DNA of 64,000 nucleotides. Origin: Podospora comata. Taxonomy: Eukaryota; Ascomycota; Sordariomycetes; Sordariales; Podosporaceae. Below the pieces are notes generated by a model that saw nothing but the letters and a program-made list of their open reading frames with translations, had not been told where the DNA came from and did not search any database. A program made the translations under genes and the position numbers. Each line of letters opens with the position of its first letter. The first letter of the stretch is position 1. The stretch covers positions 7,440,001 through 7,504,000 of the forward strand of contig CP071493.1 in NCBI GenBank assembly GCA_017354895.1. Reading direction: 5' to 3'. This document shows, in pieces, positions 46,932-57,672 of the stretch.

Positions 46932-48733
46932 CTAAAAACTGATACCCGTTAGGTTCGCGTGGATGGGCCCCTTGTACTCCGGGTTGCGGATGTCCTTGGT
47001 CAGCACGGTACCGTTGCTGAAGACGGTCCCATTCCTCAGGATCTCGGGTTGGCCCACGTGCAGCGTCGGCGGCGGGTTGTCGACAGTCGTGCCGTTGGCG
47101 AAGATGATGCCGTTCCACGATGACACGAGCGGGTTGTCCTGCGGCGTGGACGCGATGCGCGCGTTGCCGCTGCGCTTCGGAAGCAGTATGGACCGCTTGG
47201 GGCTGATATCGCAGTTCTCGCTGAGCATGTACAAATTCAGCCCGATGGCGAGCGTGTACAGCTCGGCGCCCAGCTCGCCCCAGCTGCGTTCGTTCATGAG
47301 GATCTGCCCGATGTAGTCGACCATGATGACGTTGGGGAACGCCGTGGGCGACATGTCCGGCACGCCGCGCCAGTAGAGCGCCGGGTTGGTCGGCAGCACG
47401 GCGATGGACTGCAGGCTGTAGGTGAAGGTTGAGGTCAGGAAGTGCGGCGTGCTTAGCCACTGCGACACGAGCACATCGCTGCGCGAGTTACTCCACTTGT
47501 TCACGTTGAACTCGGCCACGTCCTTGGTGTCCTCCTTCTCCGGCCAGCCGTCCGACCACGGCAGGTCGTTCTTGTGGTAGATGCCGTCCGACCGCGCCAC
47601 GCGGTCCGCGCTGGCGATGTTGCGCTCCAGGTGCGCCGTGTCGAGGAAGATGAGCACGCACCCCTTGTTGCTGTTGGACGACATGAGACTGCCGACGGTC
47701 CGCTCCGCGAGACTGTTCTCGCCCGACGTCGGGATGTTGCCACACCGGTTGTTTATTTTCCGCAGCTTGTCGAAGAACTCGTTCTTCTGCTTCGTCTCCC
47801 AGTACACGGGGCCCAGGCTGGGCACGTTGCGGATGCCGATGAGGTACCGGAACTGCAGGATGATGACCTCGCCGGGGTTCTCGCTCGTGAATTTGTTGAT
47901 GTTGTCCACCACATCATCAAACTTCTCGCCTGACCGCCCGATGGGCGCCGACGCCTTCTCGTCGTTGATGTGTGTCGTCCAGAACTCGTAGTTGCCGCAG
48001 CACGACGGCGCCACCTGGTGCACCGTCTGCACGCGCAGGTCGAACCACCGTGCCCCCGTCCGCAGCTGGTCGTAGGTGCTGAGCCCCTGAGTCTGTGTGT
48101 TCTCCGACGTCGCCCCCGTCAGGATCGCTCCCGTGATCTTGCTCATGCCTGAGTCGTGCGTGCCCGGCATCACCACGTGCCGCAGCGGCCGGTCCTTGAT
48201 GGCCTCCTTGATGCCGTTCATCCAGTTGCCCGGCCCGTGCGACAGCGACGTGATGAACCCGTAGTCGTTGCTGCCCGTGATCACCAGCGTCACCGGCACC
48301 TCCTGCTCCGGCACCTTGTACTCGCGCTGGCCCTTGCCCATGCCGCTCAGGTCGAACACGATGCGCCGCGGGTACGTATCGGGGATGTGCGTCGTCACCC
48401 GCACCTCGAACTTCTTGCCCGTGTCACCGATGTTGTAGTAGGCCTCGCCGTTGGTGTCCACCGGGTTAGCGCCCACCCTGCCCGTGTACTCGGCCAGGTT
48501 CTGCCTTGACTTGCCGGGGGGAATCGTCGCCCAGTCCCACTCGTCCATCTGGTACTTGGAAGTCCGCTGGAGGGTGAACGGGTGCGGCGTCAGGTTGACG
48601 ATGGTGATGTACGTCCGCCCCGTCGTGGCCGCGTACTCGGGCTCCATCAAGAACCAGCGCATGTACTCGCCGTTGCGGGAGGGTGATGTGCTGCTGTACG
48701 TCTTGTCGTTCGGCGAGCACTTGTCGTCCGGAT

Positions 48734-48764
<31 letters not shown>

Positions 48765-51560
48765 ATTATCATCGTTCGATATAAACTCCATCAAATCGAC
48801 AGCCCAGTCTGTCGTGCCGCCAAAGTTCAGCCCCTTGACCCAGTCCGTGCGGCTCTTCTTGACGGCCGCCGACATGTAGCCCACATAGTCGGCCTGAGAC
48901 TGAGTACCGTACACCAGAATGTTCGAGTCAGACGCCTGGTCGAACAGCACACGCTTGACCGGGTAGCCTTTGGGGTTGTCCTTGATGATTTCCTCGATCT
49001 CTGCGTTGGAAATGTAGCCCGCCGTGTCGGTGCAGCGACCCTTGTACGCGTTGGAGACGTTGGCCGTGCCGGTATAGGTGCACATGGGGCCAGCGCAGCT
49101 GGGCGAGGTCATGCGGAAGCTGCGGCCGTAACTGGATACGCCCACGAGGATCTTGCTTGCCGGCACGCCCGCCTTAGTGATCACTGGGGGCACGGGTGAG
49201 CGATATTCATGGAAAAAAAGGGGGGGCGGGTCGTACTTGAGAGAGCTCCCGCCGTGATGGTCTTATTGACGTGGGATCGCAGGCAGTTGCCGGCCGGGCA
49301 GCCAGAGGTGGCCCACTTGTTGTTCATATCCCACTGGCCGTGGAAGTCGTATCTAGAGAGTGTCAGCGGGATCAGTCTAGGCACGTAGAGAAAAGGGGGC
49401 CCGAGGCGGCAAGTGTCACATGGCAGGGCAAGACTCACGTCATGTACACAAAGTAATCCACGACCGGTGCAATATCCTCTAGGGGATACGGCTTCAAGTA
49501 CCAGAAAGATGCCGGGATTGCAATAGACAGCTCCTTTCCGGCCGGCAGCCTACGCTTAACGAGCTTCAGGAACTCGAGGTAGTTGATGGCCTGCTCCTTG
49601 GTGCCGGGCGGCACGCCCGGGATATCCGGTGCGCCAGGATACTCCCAGTCAAAGTCGAGGCCGTCGAGCCCCTCCTCCTTCATGAATGCGATGCAATTTT
49701 CAGCAAACTTGAGCCTGTTCTCGGGCTTGGTCGCGTCGCGGAACCGCCACAGCGTGTCGGGCTCGGTGCTGAACGCCCAGCCACCGAACGACGGGATCTT
49801 CTTGGTGTTGGACCCGAGCTCGCGGAACTGCTGCCACTGCTTCATCATGTTTGCGTCGATGGAGATGCCAAAGTCGGCGTCGAGCGTAACGAACGCAAAG
49901 TGCACGTGGGTCACGGCGCTCGTGTCGATCTGCTTCGCGTCCATGTGCAGGCACGGCCGGTCGCGGTTCCAGCCCTCGAAGTAGCCCACCTTGCGGAACT
50001 GACTGGGCGGGCTGCCGTTGCCGACGATGTCGGTGCCGCAGTTGGAGATGCACCCGTTGGTCCCCGGCTTGGCTGTGCCGGGAGCGCCCGTGTCCGCCGG
50101 CGACGGCGTGCAGAACTCGGCCGTCGTGCCGCAAAAGCCCCAGACGCTGCAGCAGGCCTTGAGGGGGCACTGATTGAGCTCGTTCCACGGCGTGTTGTCC
50201 GTCGGCTTGGTCGTGCCGGGCACCTGGGGGCCGCACGCGGTGTCGGGGATCGCGGGCGGGAAAGGGGGCGATCCCGAGCTGAGGCAAATGACCTGCTCAG
50301 CCTGGAGAGCTGAGCAGCCGGCCCAGCCCCAGGTCTTCTTGTTGACGTTCTCGATGTGTGTCTGCGTGATGCCAAAGGCCTCGGCGATGGACCAGCAGCC
50401 GTCGCCGCCTGCCACGCGGTACGCGCGGCACGAGCCGTCGGCGCCGGGCTGCGGTGTGTCTGAAAGGGTTAGCAATGGTGATGTATGGAGACGGACAGGT
50501 GGAGCCTTGGGCAAATGTAGGTAGGTAGGTACTCACGATCTGGCAGATCGCCTGCGGTGCAGCAGACGTATTGCTTGGGCATGAGCGTTGAGCACAGGTT
50601 CGTTTTGGGGTTGAACTTTTCAAAGTTGATTCCGGAAATTCCGCAGCGGCTGGCCAGCGACGCGCAGCTGTCACCCTGAACGACCTGGATGTCGCGGCAA
50701 AGGGCACGTCTGTGGCGGGAGGGAGTGCTGGCAGCGTCGGAACTGTTTGTGGACGCGGCGACGGACGAGACGAGCACGCCCACCTCGACCTTCACCGGCT
50801 CCGAGGACTCCTCGCTGCCGGGCTTGACACACTCGCTGTTCGTCCAGGCCTTCACGGCGCCCTGGACATCGACCAGATCTTCCAGGGTGCCGACGACGAC
50901 GCCAAGGGTCCGCGCGGCGCTGGTGTCGGCCTCGCAAAGCTGCAGCATACGATCGCCCTCGGCGACGCGGTCCCGGAAGGTCTTAAGAACGCTGATGGCG
51001 CTCTCGTGCTGGATCTCGGCGCCCGAGTAGAGGCCGGCGACGACGTTGCCCGCCTTTGCGAAGAAAATGGTGGCGCCGCACGCGGGGGCGCGCTCGAGGT
51101 ATGACAGCAGCTGTCCGACGGCGGCGTCCAAATGCTTAGCAGAGAGGTCTCGAGCAGACAGGTTGTCGCCCCAGCTCGTGACCTGGGCGTTCAGGGTCGT
51201 CTTCTCGGCCTCAGCGCCGCAGTTGTTGGTTATCGAGAGGAGCGAGCCATCCTGTCTGGCATCGAGGTCCGGCTTGGTGACGGACTCGGCCTGGGAGCAG
51301 GCGCGGAGGGGAACCTTGGCGCCCTCGCCGTTGAGGTCGTTCTGGACGTTGATCTCAAACAGGAGAGGCTCATCACAGTACTCCAGGGCGTCGACACGGG
51401 GGATCCGCGTCCAGTTGATGGGATCAGGGCCGACCTCGCTGCAGGCCTTGGGGCAGGGGTCCGGGTACTGGCCGAAGGCGTTTTCATATATGGCATGAAC
51501 TGGGGACAGCCCACTGAGCCCGGCGAGGAGTGCCGCAAGCGAGTGAGCGGCTCCTCTCAT
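46932..51560 (-). CDS. secreted LysM-CBM18-GH18 chitinase fused to a PI-PLC-like domain
   Basis: Four exons: 51560-50537, 50459-49439, 49352-49237 and 49183-46932, giving 1,470 residues; all introns are GT...AG and in frame. It starts MRGAAHSLAALLAGLSG, a signal peptide. Residues about 287-337 form a LysM-like module (VVQGDSCASLASRCGISGIN) and 352-404 a second (RVAGGDGCWSIAEAFGITQT). Then comes a Cys-rich CBM18-like module (CCSVWGFCGTTAEFC), and from about 490 a GH18 domain (VGYFEGWNRDRPCL) with the catalytic DGLDFDWEYPG, acid Glu near 614, and later ILVGVSSYGRSF and GLNFGGTTDWAVDLMEF. After a poly-Gly linker (GCC repeats on the plus strand near 48740-48764), the last 550 residues hold a PI-PLC X-like phosphodiesterase: RHVVMPGTHDSGMS with His near 1063, ARWFDLRVQ, TTHIND and VIILQF. 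The GH18 half resembles fungal killer-toxin-like chitinases; the PLC-like half would act on a phosphodiester or glycolipid anchor. The activities are inferred. Confidence 0.87.
48740..48764. repeat. GCC triplet run coding for poly-Gly linker
   Basis: About eight GCC units on the plus strand (GGC on the coding strand) give a ten-residue Gly linker between the GH18 and PLC-like halves. Confidence 0.8.
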
Positions 51561-53419
51561 GATGAAAAGAATGGACGGGTATTCTTGATGTAGTAGACCC
51601 GAGGCACGCGTGATGCCAACACAACATGAAGCGTAGGCGGAGAAGGGAGACGGTCTCTGCTCGGCATCCAGGCTTCACATCTCTACCTTATTTATACACC
51701 GAGGGCCGTTTTTTCTTTTAGCCGCCTTCATGCAGTCATGCAGCATGTGGCATGCAGGTACTGATTTTCAGTATCACTCTGACCACACCAACACATTACC
51801 GGTGGGCTGAGTGAGTTGACCGAGCATGGGTATCAGTTTGTTCGTCCCGTCGCCCGCCTTCTGCATCCGCGTATACAGGTACCTAGGTAAGTATGCTGGC
51901 TTGAACTCGTGTATCTAGGCTAACTTCGGTCTTGATACCCAAAAGAAACGGGAGACCTCGTCCTTCGTCCTGCGTGCTGCGTCCAGCATCATGACTGTTT
52001 CGAGGGGCGAACCTGGGCACGTGCGGATACCATGAGCGTCAACGGCTGTTGCCAAGACTGAGAGACGCAAGAGAGGCCCAATATGTCTGCAATGCAGTGA
52101 GATATTTCACCAGAGGATTGATAGCCCTGGTAGCCAGCACAGTGTGCCATATGGGTAGAGTCGTAGCCTCGGTGGGATCAGGAATTACTACCTGGGTAGT
52201 GTGTGTTGTGCCTCACAGGCAACTGGTAGGAAAAGAAGGAAAGACTAGATTCTCCCTGTGAAGACACCTTCCTGATTGGTCTATAAGTGGATCGTATGAG
52301 GCTCAGGCCTTTATTATTATTGTTTTTTTCATCTTGTTGGTTGAAGTCTGCTGCTGTGCCCCTGCCAAGCCAGCCCATTCTGTTGGTGCCAGCGGTCTAT
52401 CAGCAAGGTACCCGGTCTAGATCCGTTCATTGCTGGCACTATCCCACTTCACCGTGTTATCAACAATTCTGTTGTAACGTGAACGAGTTAGCCCAGGCGC
52501 AGTAGATCCTGTTCCAGACTGAAGTTGCTGTTGGTTGCCATTGTCGCTGGCCCGGGTTCTGCTGCTGTCTCTAGCCTGGACCCGTCCATCGCTTGCCAAC
52601 TGCTAACCGGGAAAGTTGTTTTCAACCGAGTCGAGTCGCCACTCTTTTGTTCCTTGGCACCTGCACTGCTGCGGCTGTTTACCTACTATGCCAGTACTAT
52701 TTTCACATGATCATGGAGACCTCCTGGCTGCTGTCTCTTGTTGTGCTCGCGATTCTTGCACGCAAGACCAAGTACACAAACTAGTACCTATTCATTATTT
52801 CCACACGACTTAGACAAGGTATAACCGCGAGAAGATATGCGCTGCGTCACCTAAACACGTGGTGTTTGCCGGCAGACTCGGGAGCCATGCCCAAGCCGCC
52901 CCGAATTCTCTGCCCGCACTACGACTCTGGCCTTGTCAGGCGTTGGGTCAGCGTGCCACTGGGAATTCTCACCAAATAGAAGATCCACTCAGCAGAACTT
53001 TCCCGGCGATAGTACTGTTAACGGGTAGCCCAGTACCTCCTCGCGTCCTTTCACTGGGCAATGTCGACAGGGAGCTAATCCACCTTGTGAGGAACCAACC
53101 GAGAGGGAAAGGGTCATGGGACAATAGATTTGGTAAGAAGTGCCATCGGATTTGGCCGCCATGTCGCATTGTCCAGAACTATACGCTGTTCTGTACCTGA
53201 TGTAACTTCAATCCCATGTCGGGGTTGTGGTGTGTTGGCTCGCTGTGGCTCTGCATGGCTCTTGTGCCCATCGTACTATTGAGGTACGTTATGGAGCCAT
53301 TTACATCCACTTTTAGCTGCATTGATGAGCTAGCCTCAATGGGCTATGGTATTGGCGAAGCTGAAGGTGAACGTAATGAGCATGGAGGGCTTTAATGTTG
53401 ACTTCAAGCTACACACAGC
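51561..53419. other. intergenic region upstream of the chitinase gene
   Basis: No convincing gene. The part next to 51560 is the chitinase promoter and leader. Beyond 53270 the sequence begins to take on the repeat character of the hAT element. Confidence 0.45.
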
Positions 53420-53426
53420 GCTGCCG

Positions 53427-53521
53427 TCAGATCAATCAATCAACTTTGGAGCTCGGATTTGATTTGATTGAAATGTTTGGCTGCCGTATCTCATTTGATT
53501 GATTTGATTGAACTGATCTGA
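53427..53521. repeat. GATTTGATT-type subterminal repeats of the hAT element
   Basis: TCAGATCAATCAATCAA at 53427 and its approximate inverse ending GAACTGATCTGA at 53521 enclose several TTTGATT motifs. Such subterminal repeats are usual at hAT ends, so this probably marks the element's 3' end. Confidence 0.45.
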
Positions 53522-53564
53522 CCAAATCTGATGACTGTGGTACCCGATGAAGCAATTCCCTACA

Positions 53565-55560
53565 CTACGCCTCCCTAACCCTGACTCCTCCGAGCTCGAT
53601 GGAACCATTCCGCGTCCAATTCTTCATCAATTGAAGCATCTCGATCATGGCCTCCTTCAGGGAATGCCGTTGTGACGTTATCGTTAGCTTCGCCGTGCTA
53701 AATGTCCTCTCACAGTCGTCTGCCATTGCAGGTATAGCTAGGATATCTAATGCAAACCTGCTGAGCCGTAGAAACAAGCCCTTGTAATTAACCTACCATT
53801 GAATAGGGTCAGAAACTTCTCGAGGCTCAAGTCTGTAGTATCTATCAAGCTCGCTGCCCACTCGAGTGGGCCGCGGATACTTGTTTTTAATCTATCGAGT
53901 AAATCTACTTGGATCCTTCTGCTTAACAGGCGTTATCGGCGACAGCGAAGATCTAGGAGACTCTTCGAGGATATCTTTATTCTCAAGGGTAGGATACCAT
54001 TCCTCAAGGAATTCCTTCAGTTGTCGCTTAGCATCTGCACTGTTGAAGTCCAATTGGCCTCAAGGAAGCTTATACCGAGGCCAGGGTGTAGAATGATAGA
54101 TGCTGCGTAAAGAGGGGACTCTCCAAGTGAGGTGTAATACTCGTTGAGCTTCACCCAAGCATTATTAATGCAGGCCGCCGATGCCTCTGCTGCTACTGCC
54201 GCAAGGGTATTGCGACCTCAAAGCCTTGAAGATGCTGAGGAAGCCTCGACTGCCGGACAGGGCGATCTCTTGTTTGTGTGGTCGGTGTCGACGGCCAAGG
54301 CATTGAATCTAGGCCAGATCCCGGCGAAGGAGGTTCGCTGGCCTGCTGAGAGGCCAATCCTGCAGCTAATTCCGTAGCAGGGTCATCGTAGAGGGCTTTC
54401 CACTCTTTAAGATGTTCCAGGACAAATTCCATGCCGGTCATGAGCTCCCATAAATACCCGTGGCTACCGCCGTGGGAATATCCCTGCGTCCTCATCGTGA
54501 GGCTATAGATCGGCTCGAGCACGTATTGAATATCGTTAAGAAGCCTCCAATTGTTAGTTGTTAGGTAATCCTGACGAGACAGCTATGCCGAGGCACTATT
54601 AAGGTCAAGGTTAAGTAGGTAGGCCCGAGTCTCTACTTGCTTCTCCCAGGCTCGCTTGATCATTAGATATATTAAATTCCACCGCGTTGCGTTATTTTGC
54701 TGTAGCTTAACCTCTTTAGAGAATTCTTCTAAGAAGATGAAGTCCTTAGAGATATCACACTCTTGAGCGACGTTCCTGAAAGCCTCGCTGCGTTATGGTG
54801 CGGCTCTGATAAAGTTAACGATATTATAAAGCTTTCTAATTAATCCTTTACGCCGCCAATACTCGAGGCCCTCTTCGTACTGATTAAGAGTATTATAGAG
54901 GTTAGACTGAATCTCAAAAGCATCGCTATCCCCGCCGAAAAGGAAGGCCTTTGCAATTAGGTTTAAGATGTGACCGAAGTATCGGATCTGCCGTGCCTTA
55001 ATATCGTCGTTATCTATCTAGGGTATAAATTAAGGAAAGAAAGACCGCAAATAAACGTCGTTATTTAAAGCATTATCAGAGACCGCTACCCCAAGTCTCG
55101 AGTTAGTTCCCCAATCCTTAATAACTTGCTCGAGGGTATTAGCAATATTCTCGCCGGTATAGGTGCTTAATTGGCGTCGGAAGCCGATTAGGCGGTTTTA
55201 CTAACGATATTTCCGGTCGAGGAAATGCGCGAAGATTGTAATAAATGCTAGGCGGTTTAGAGAGATCTAGAGGTTAAAGCTAATATGGATTAATGTCTGG
55301 GCACTATTTAATTCTTTTTAATGTAACCCTTATTTGCCAAGAAGGTTTTTTCGAGAACCTGACTTAATGTAGTCCTTCCCAGTAGTTATTCCTTAGCTAG
55401 ATTCAAATTGTAGCTTTCAAGGAGCTTCGTAATGAAGGGATTTGAGAGAACAGTGAAGGGCAGGTCGGTATGGATAAGGAATCCGACGGCGAGCTCGCGA
55501 ACATATATTATCTTCGATAGAGCGAAGGGAGGGTATAGATCCGGGTGCTTCAGCGAGGTA
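53565..55560 (-). pseudogene. hAT transposase pseudogene
   Basis: Transposase coding part of the element above. The most intact block is 53777-53565 (70 residues with the hATC signature). A second (54522-54193, 109 residues) carries GGSHGYLWELMTGMEFVLEH. The region between about 54590 and 55560 is readable only with interruptions. It has no chance of making full-length transposase. Confidence 0.75.
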
Positions 55561-55629
55561 GTACGTTATTAATCGAGAATCGAATATTTAGATTCTTCGG
55601 TCTCATTAAGAGAGTCTCCGGTAACCCTA

Positions 55630-56024
55630 TGTTGTGACGAACCCCTATCCAGAACCTCTGAAAGGGATACTGGTCAAAGGCACTTCTGAATAATCCTGGT
55701 TCGGTGCAGCTAAACAGTGCACAACAAGATGTCTTAATGTAAACACAAGATACCGTAAATACAAGCTGTGACTACATACTACGGAACTATCTGTCTACAC
55801 TAGCCAGTTCCTCCGTATATATAGATCCTGGGACCGTGAGATGCTCGCTCTGCTACGGCCCCGATCACCCGTAGCATCTTGCATCCTGCAGAGTGCTCGT
55901 GGGTCTTGGCGCTATAGCACTTTCGTCCAACCCTGATTGGCTGTCTCCTGACTTCTCTAATGATTGGCTAGGGACGTCCTGCGCCCCACATGTGGCGCGA
56001 CCTGCCGTTGGGTTAACGGTGACA
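55630..56024. mobile_element. solo LTR of a retrotransposon (fossil)
   Basis: About 395 bases beginning TGTTGTGACGAACCCC and ending GGTTAACGGTGACA, i.e. TG...CA ends. It contains a TATATATAGAT promoter-like block after CCAGTTCCTCCG. It matches the two copies at 43920-44640. No internal region is attached, so it is probably solo. It abuts the broken hAT transposon and may have inserted into it or replaced its 5' end. No clear target-site duplication. Confidence 0.6.
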
Positions 56025-56267
56025 ATTATCTTTAAAGGCCTTTTAACCATCTTTTCAATATCTTTGAACTATCTTTCAACTTTTAACTATCTTTTCGAGC
56101 CTAATAAATAGCTTTTAAGCTTTAATGATTATACTTTGTAATATAGCTAAATTCTATATTAAGTGGGGGGAGTTGGTAAGATAAATAGGGGGCTCTGTAT
56201 AGGTTCTCTTATTCTAGGTTGGCAGTTTAACAGAGTGTTTGATATTCAGAATTGTCTATCGTTTGCT
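56025..56267. other. AT-rich spacer with short internal repeats
   Basis: Contains repeated ACTATCTTTCAACTTT-type units near 56065-56100. Possibly remnant transposon DNA. Confidence 0.35.
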
Positions 56268-57155
56268 TTAAGAGTCTACACACACAAACGACAGCTCGCT
56301 CCAGTCCGCCAGGCTGCTCTCCTCATCACTCAGGAACTGAGCATAGACTTCATCATCAAGATGAGACCACTCCGACTCCGCGTCCAAGGCCGCAAGATCC
56401 TTAACGTGAACCCCTTGTCGCTGACGGCCTTTCCCTCTTCTCCCTTTCTTCATCGTGTCCACAACCTGGATAGTATATAGGCAGGCCTCATCCCCAAAGC
56501 CGCGATAATTCACCTGAAGGTCCTCGGGACCGATAAGTCCCTGGCGGACAAGCTCTGCGACTTCCCAATCCTCAACGGTAGCATCAGCTGCGATGGGCAT
56601 CGGACCACGTGGCCAGGCTTTTCGGTTGGCAGCGTGTATCCTTGCCACGTCGTCGTCGTCGTCGAAGGCAAGAGTGACGCCTTCATCGATGATGCTTTTG
56701 GGTCCGGTGATGGCTTTTGGCTGTCGCTTTTGTGATGGTTTTTTCACCTCATCCTGGTGATGTCTCGGCTTTGACGTGACCTCTGATCCAGCGGGCAATG
56801 CTGGTGCGTCTAGCTCTTCTGTCGCCGTCTTTGTCTGCGTTGTTGTGGCATCGGCCTCCTCCACTGGGGTGCTCTGATCAGGTTTGTCCCCCTCGTTGCT
56901 GTCCTCGTTTTCGATTGCCGTCGCCGCCGCCGCCGCCGCCATCATAGCCCTTCTGCAAGCTCTAGGCAAGGTCTTATTCCTCTTGGCTGCGTTTTCTGCG
57001 CGGACCGACTCCCAATACTCCTTGAGATGGCTCCGTGACCGAGGATGGTGGAATTGGCGGACGTAACACGGTCGTCCATCCCAATTCAATCGCATCATGC
57101 ACCAGTCACACTCGTACCGGTCCCATGGGTAGGTGTCCCGTCCGCGCCGTCCCAT
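56268..57155 (-). CDS. hypothetical acidic protein with N-terminal Cys/His motif
   Basis: An intronless frame of 295 residues starting MGRRGRDTYPWDRYECDWCM. The first 45 residues hold C-x2-C (ECDWC), then C and HH (RPCYVRQFHHPRS), which could bind a metal. The middle is Ala/Thr/Glu-rich and disordered, with an AMMAAAAAATA run (GCC repeats). The C-terminal half has an Asp run (AFDDDDDVARIHAANRKAWP), a block around VEDWEVAELVRQGLIGPEDL that looks folded, and an acidic end (DWSELSFVCVDS). No family recognised. It sits just beyond the transposon island, and its GC-rich codon use is unlike the AT-rich flank. Confidence 0.65.
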   Translation of the reverse strand: MGRRGRDTYPWDRYECDWCMMRLNWDGRPCYVRQFHHPRSRSHLKEYWESVRAENAAKRNKTLPRACRRAMMAAAAAATAIENEDSNEGDKPDQSTPVEEADATTTQTKTATEELDAPALPAGSEVTSKPRHHQDEVKKPSQKRQPKAITGPKSIIDEGVTLAFDDDDDVARIHAANRKAWPRGPMPIAADATVEDWEVAELVRQGLIGPEDLQVNYRGFGDEACLYTIQVVDTMKKGRRGKGRQRQGVHVKDLAALDAESEWSHLDDEVYAQFLSDEESSLADWSELSFVCVDS

Positions 57156-57672
57156 TGTAGTTGATGTGTTTTTTGTTGCTGAAGTCTGGAGAAGGTTTGA
57201 TGGTGGTGAGCAGACGCTGCTGGGTTGAGGTAGGTATTTGTAGTGGTAGGTTCAGGGGCTGTGCACTGTTGACTTATACAACTTTAGCACCAACGACAAT
57301 ATAAGCGAGGATCTTGCCGGCCGGTGTGTGACTCAGGCCGGCGGCCCCCCACCAAGTTGCAAGCGCAGAGTTGAGCTCAACTAAACGCAAGGTACTCGGT
57401 ATTTTCCTTTCTTTGCTTCTAAAAGAAAAAGAAGAAAAAAGAAACCCGCGATACTTGTTTCAAGATGTTTCCATGGCCGGCATTGGGCTGCCATCTGGGA
57501 AAGAAGGTCATACTGTCATTGGCACTCGCGTCCACTCTTTTGATGTTGAGAGAACCAACTTCAATTTGAAAACCGCCGCCAAGATAACTCCATGAATGAT
57601 GAGCCGTGCAGGTAGCAAGCCGTATTTTCCATTGCTGGCCAAAGTACGCATGGAACAATGCATCGGTCCGCG
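57156..57672. other. spacer between hypothetical and HeLo-like/pseudokinase genes
   Basis: Promoter side of the 56268-57155 gene and 3' side of the pseudokinase gene. No gene seen. Confidence 0.5.

Larger units (their letters stand above)
53425..55625 (-). mobile_element. decayed hAT-superfamily DNA transposon
   Basis: The minus strand codes for a hAT transposase in pieces. Reading from high to low coordinates: ELAVGFLIHTDLPFTVLSNP near 55500-55430, ARQIRYFGHILNLIAKAFLF near 55000-54940, LQQNNATRWNLIYLMIKRAW near 54710-54650, YLTTNNWRLLNDIQYVLEPI and TMRTQGYSHGGSHGYLWELM near 54570-54440, and the dimerisation region LSRFALDILAIPAMADDCER followed by TFSTAKLTITSQRHSL at 53770-53650. Several in-frame stops and frame changes break it, mostly TAG/TAA in AT-rich patches as expected from RIP. 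The N-terminal BED zinc finger and the 5' terminus are not visible; an LTR begins at 55630 where they would lie. Confidence 0.8.
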
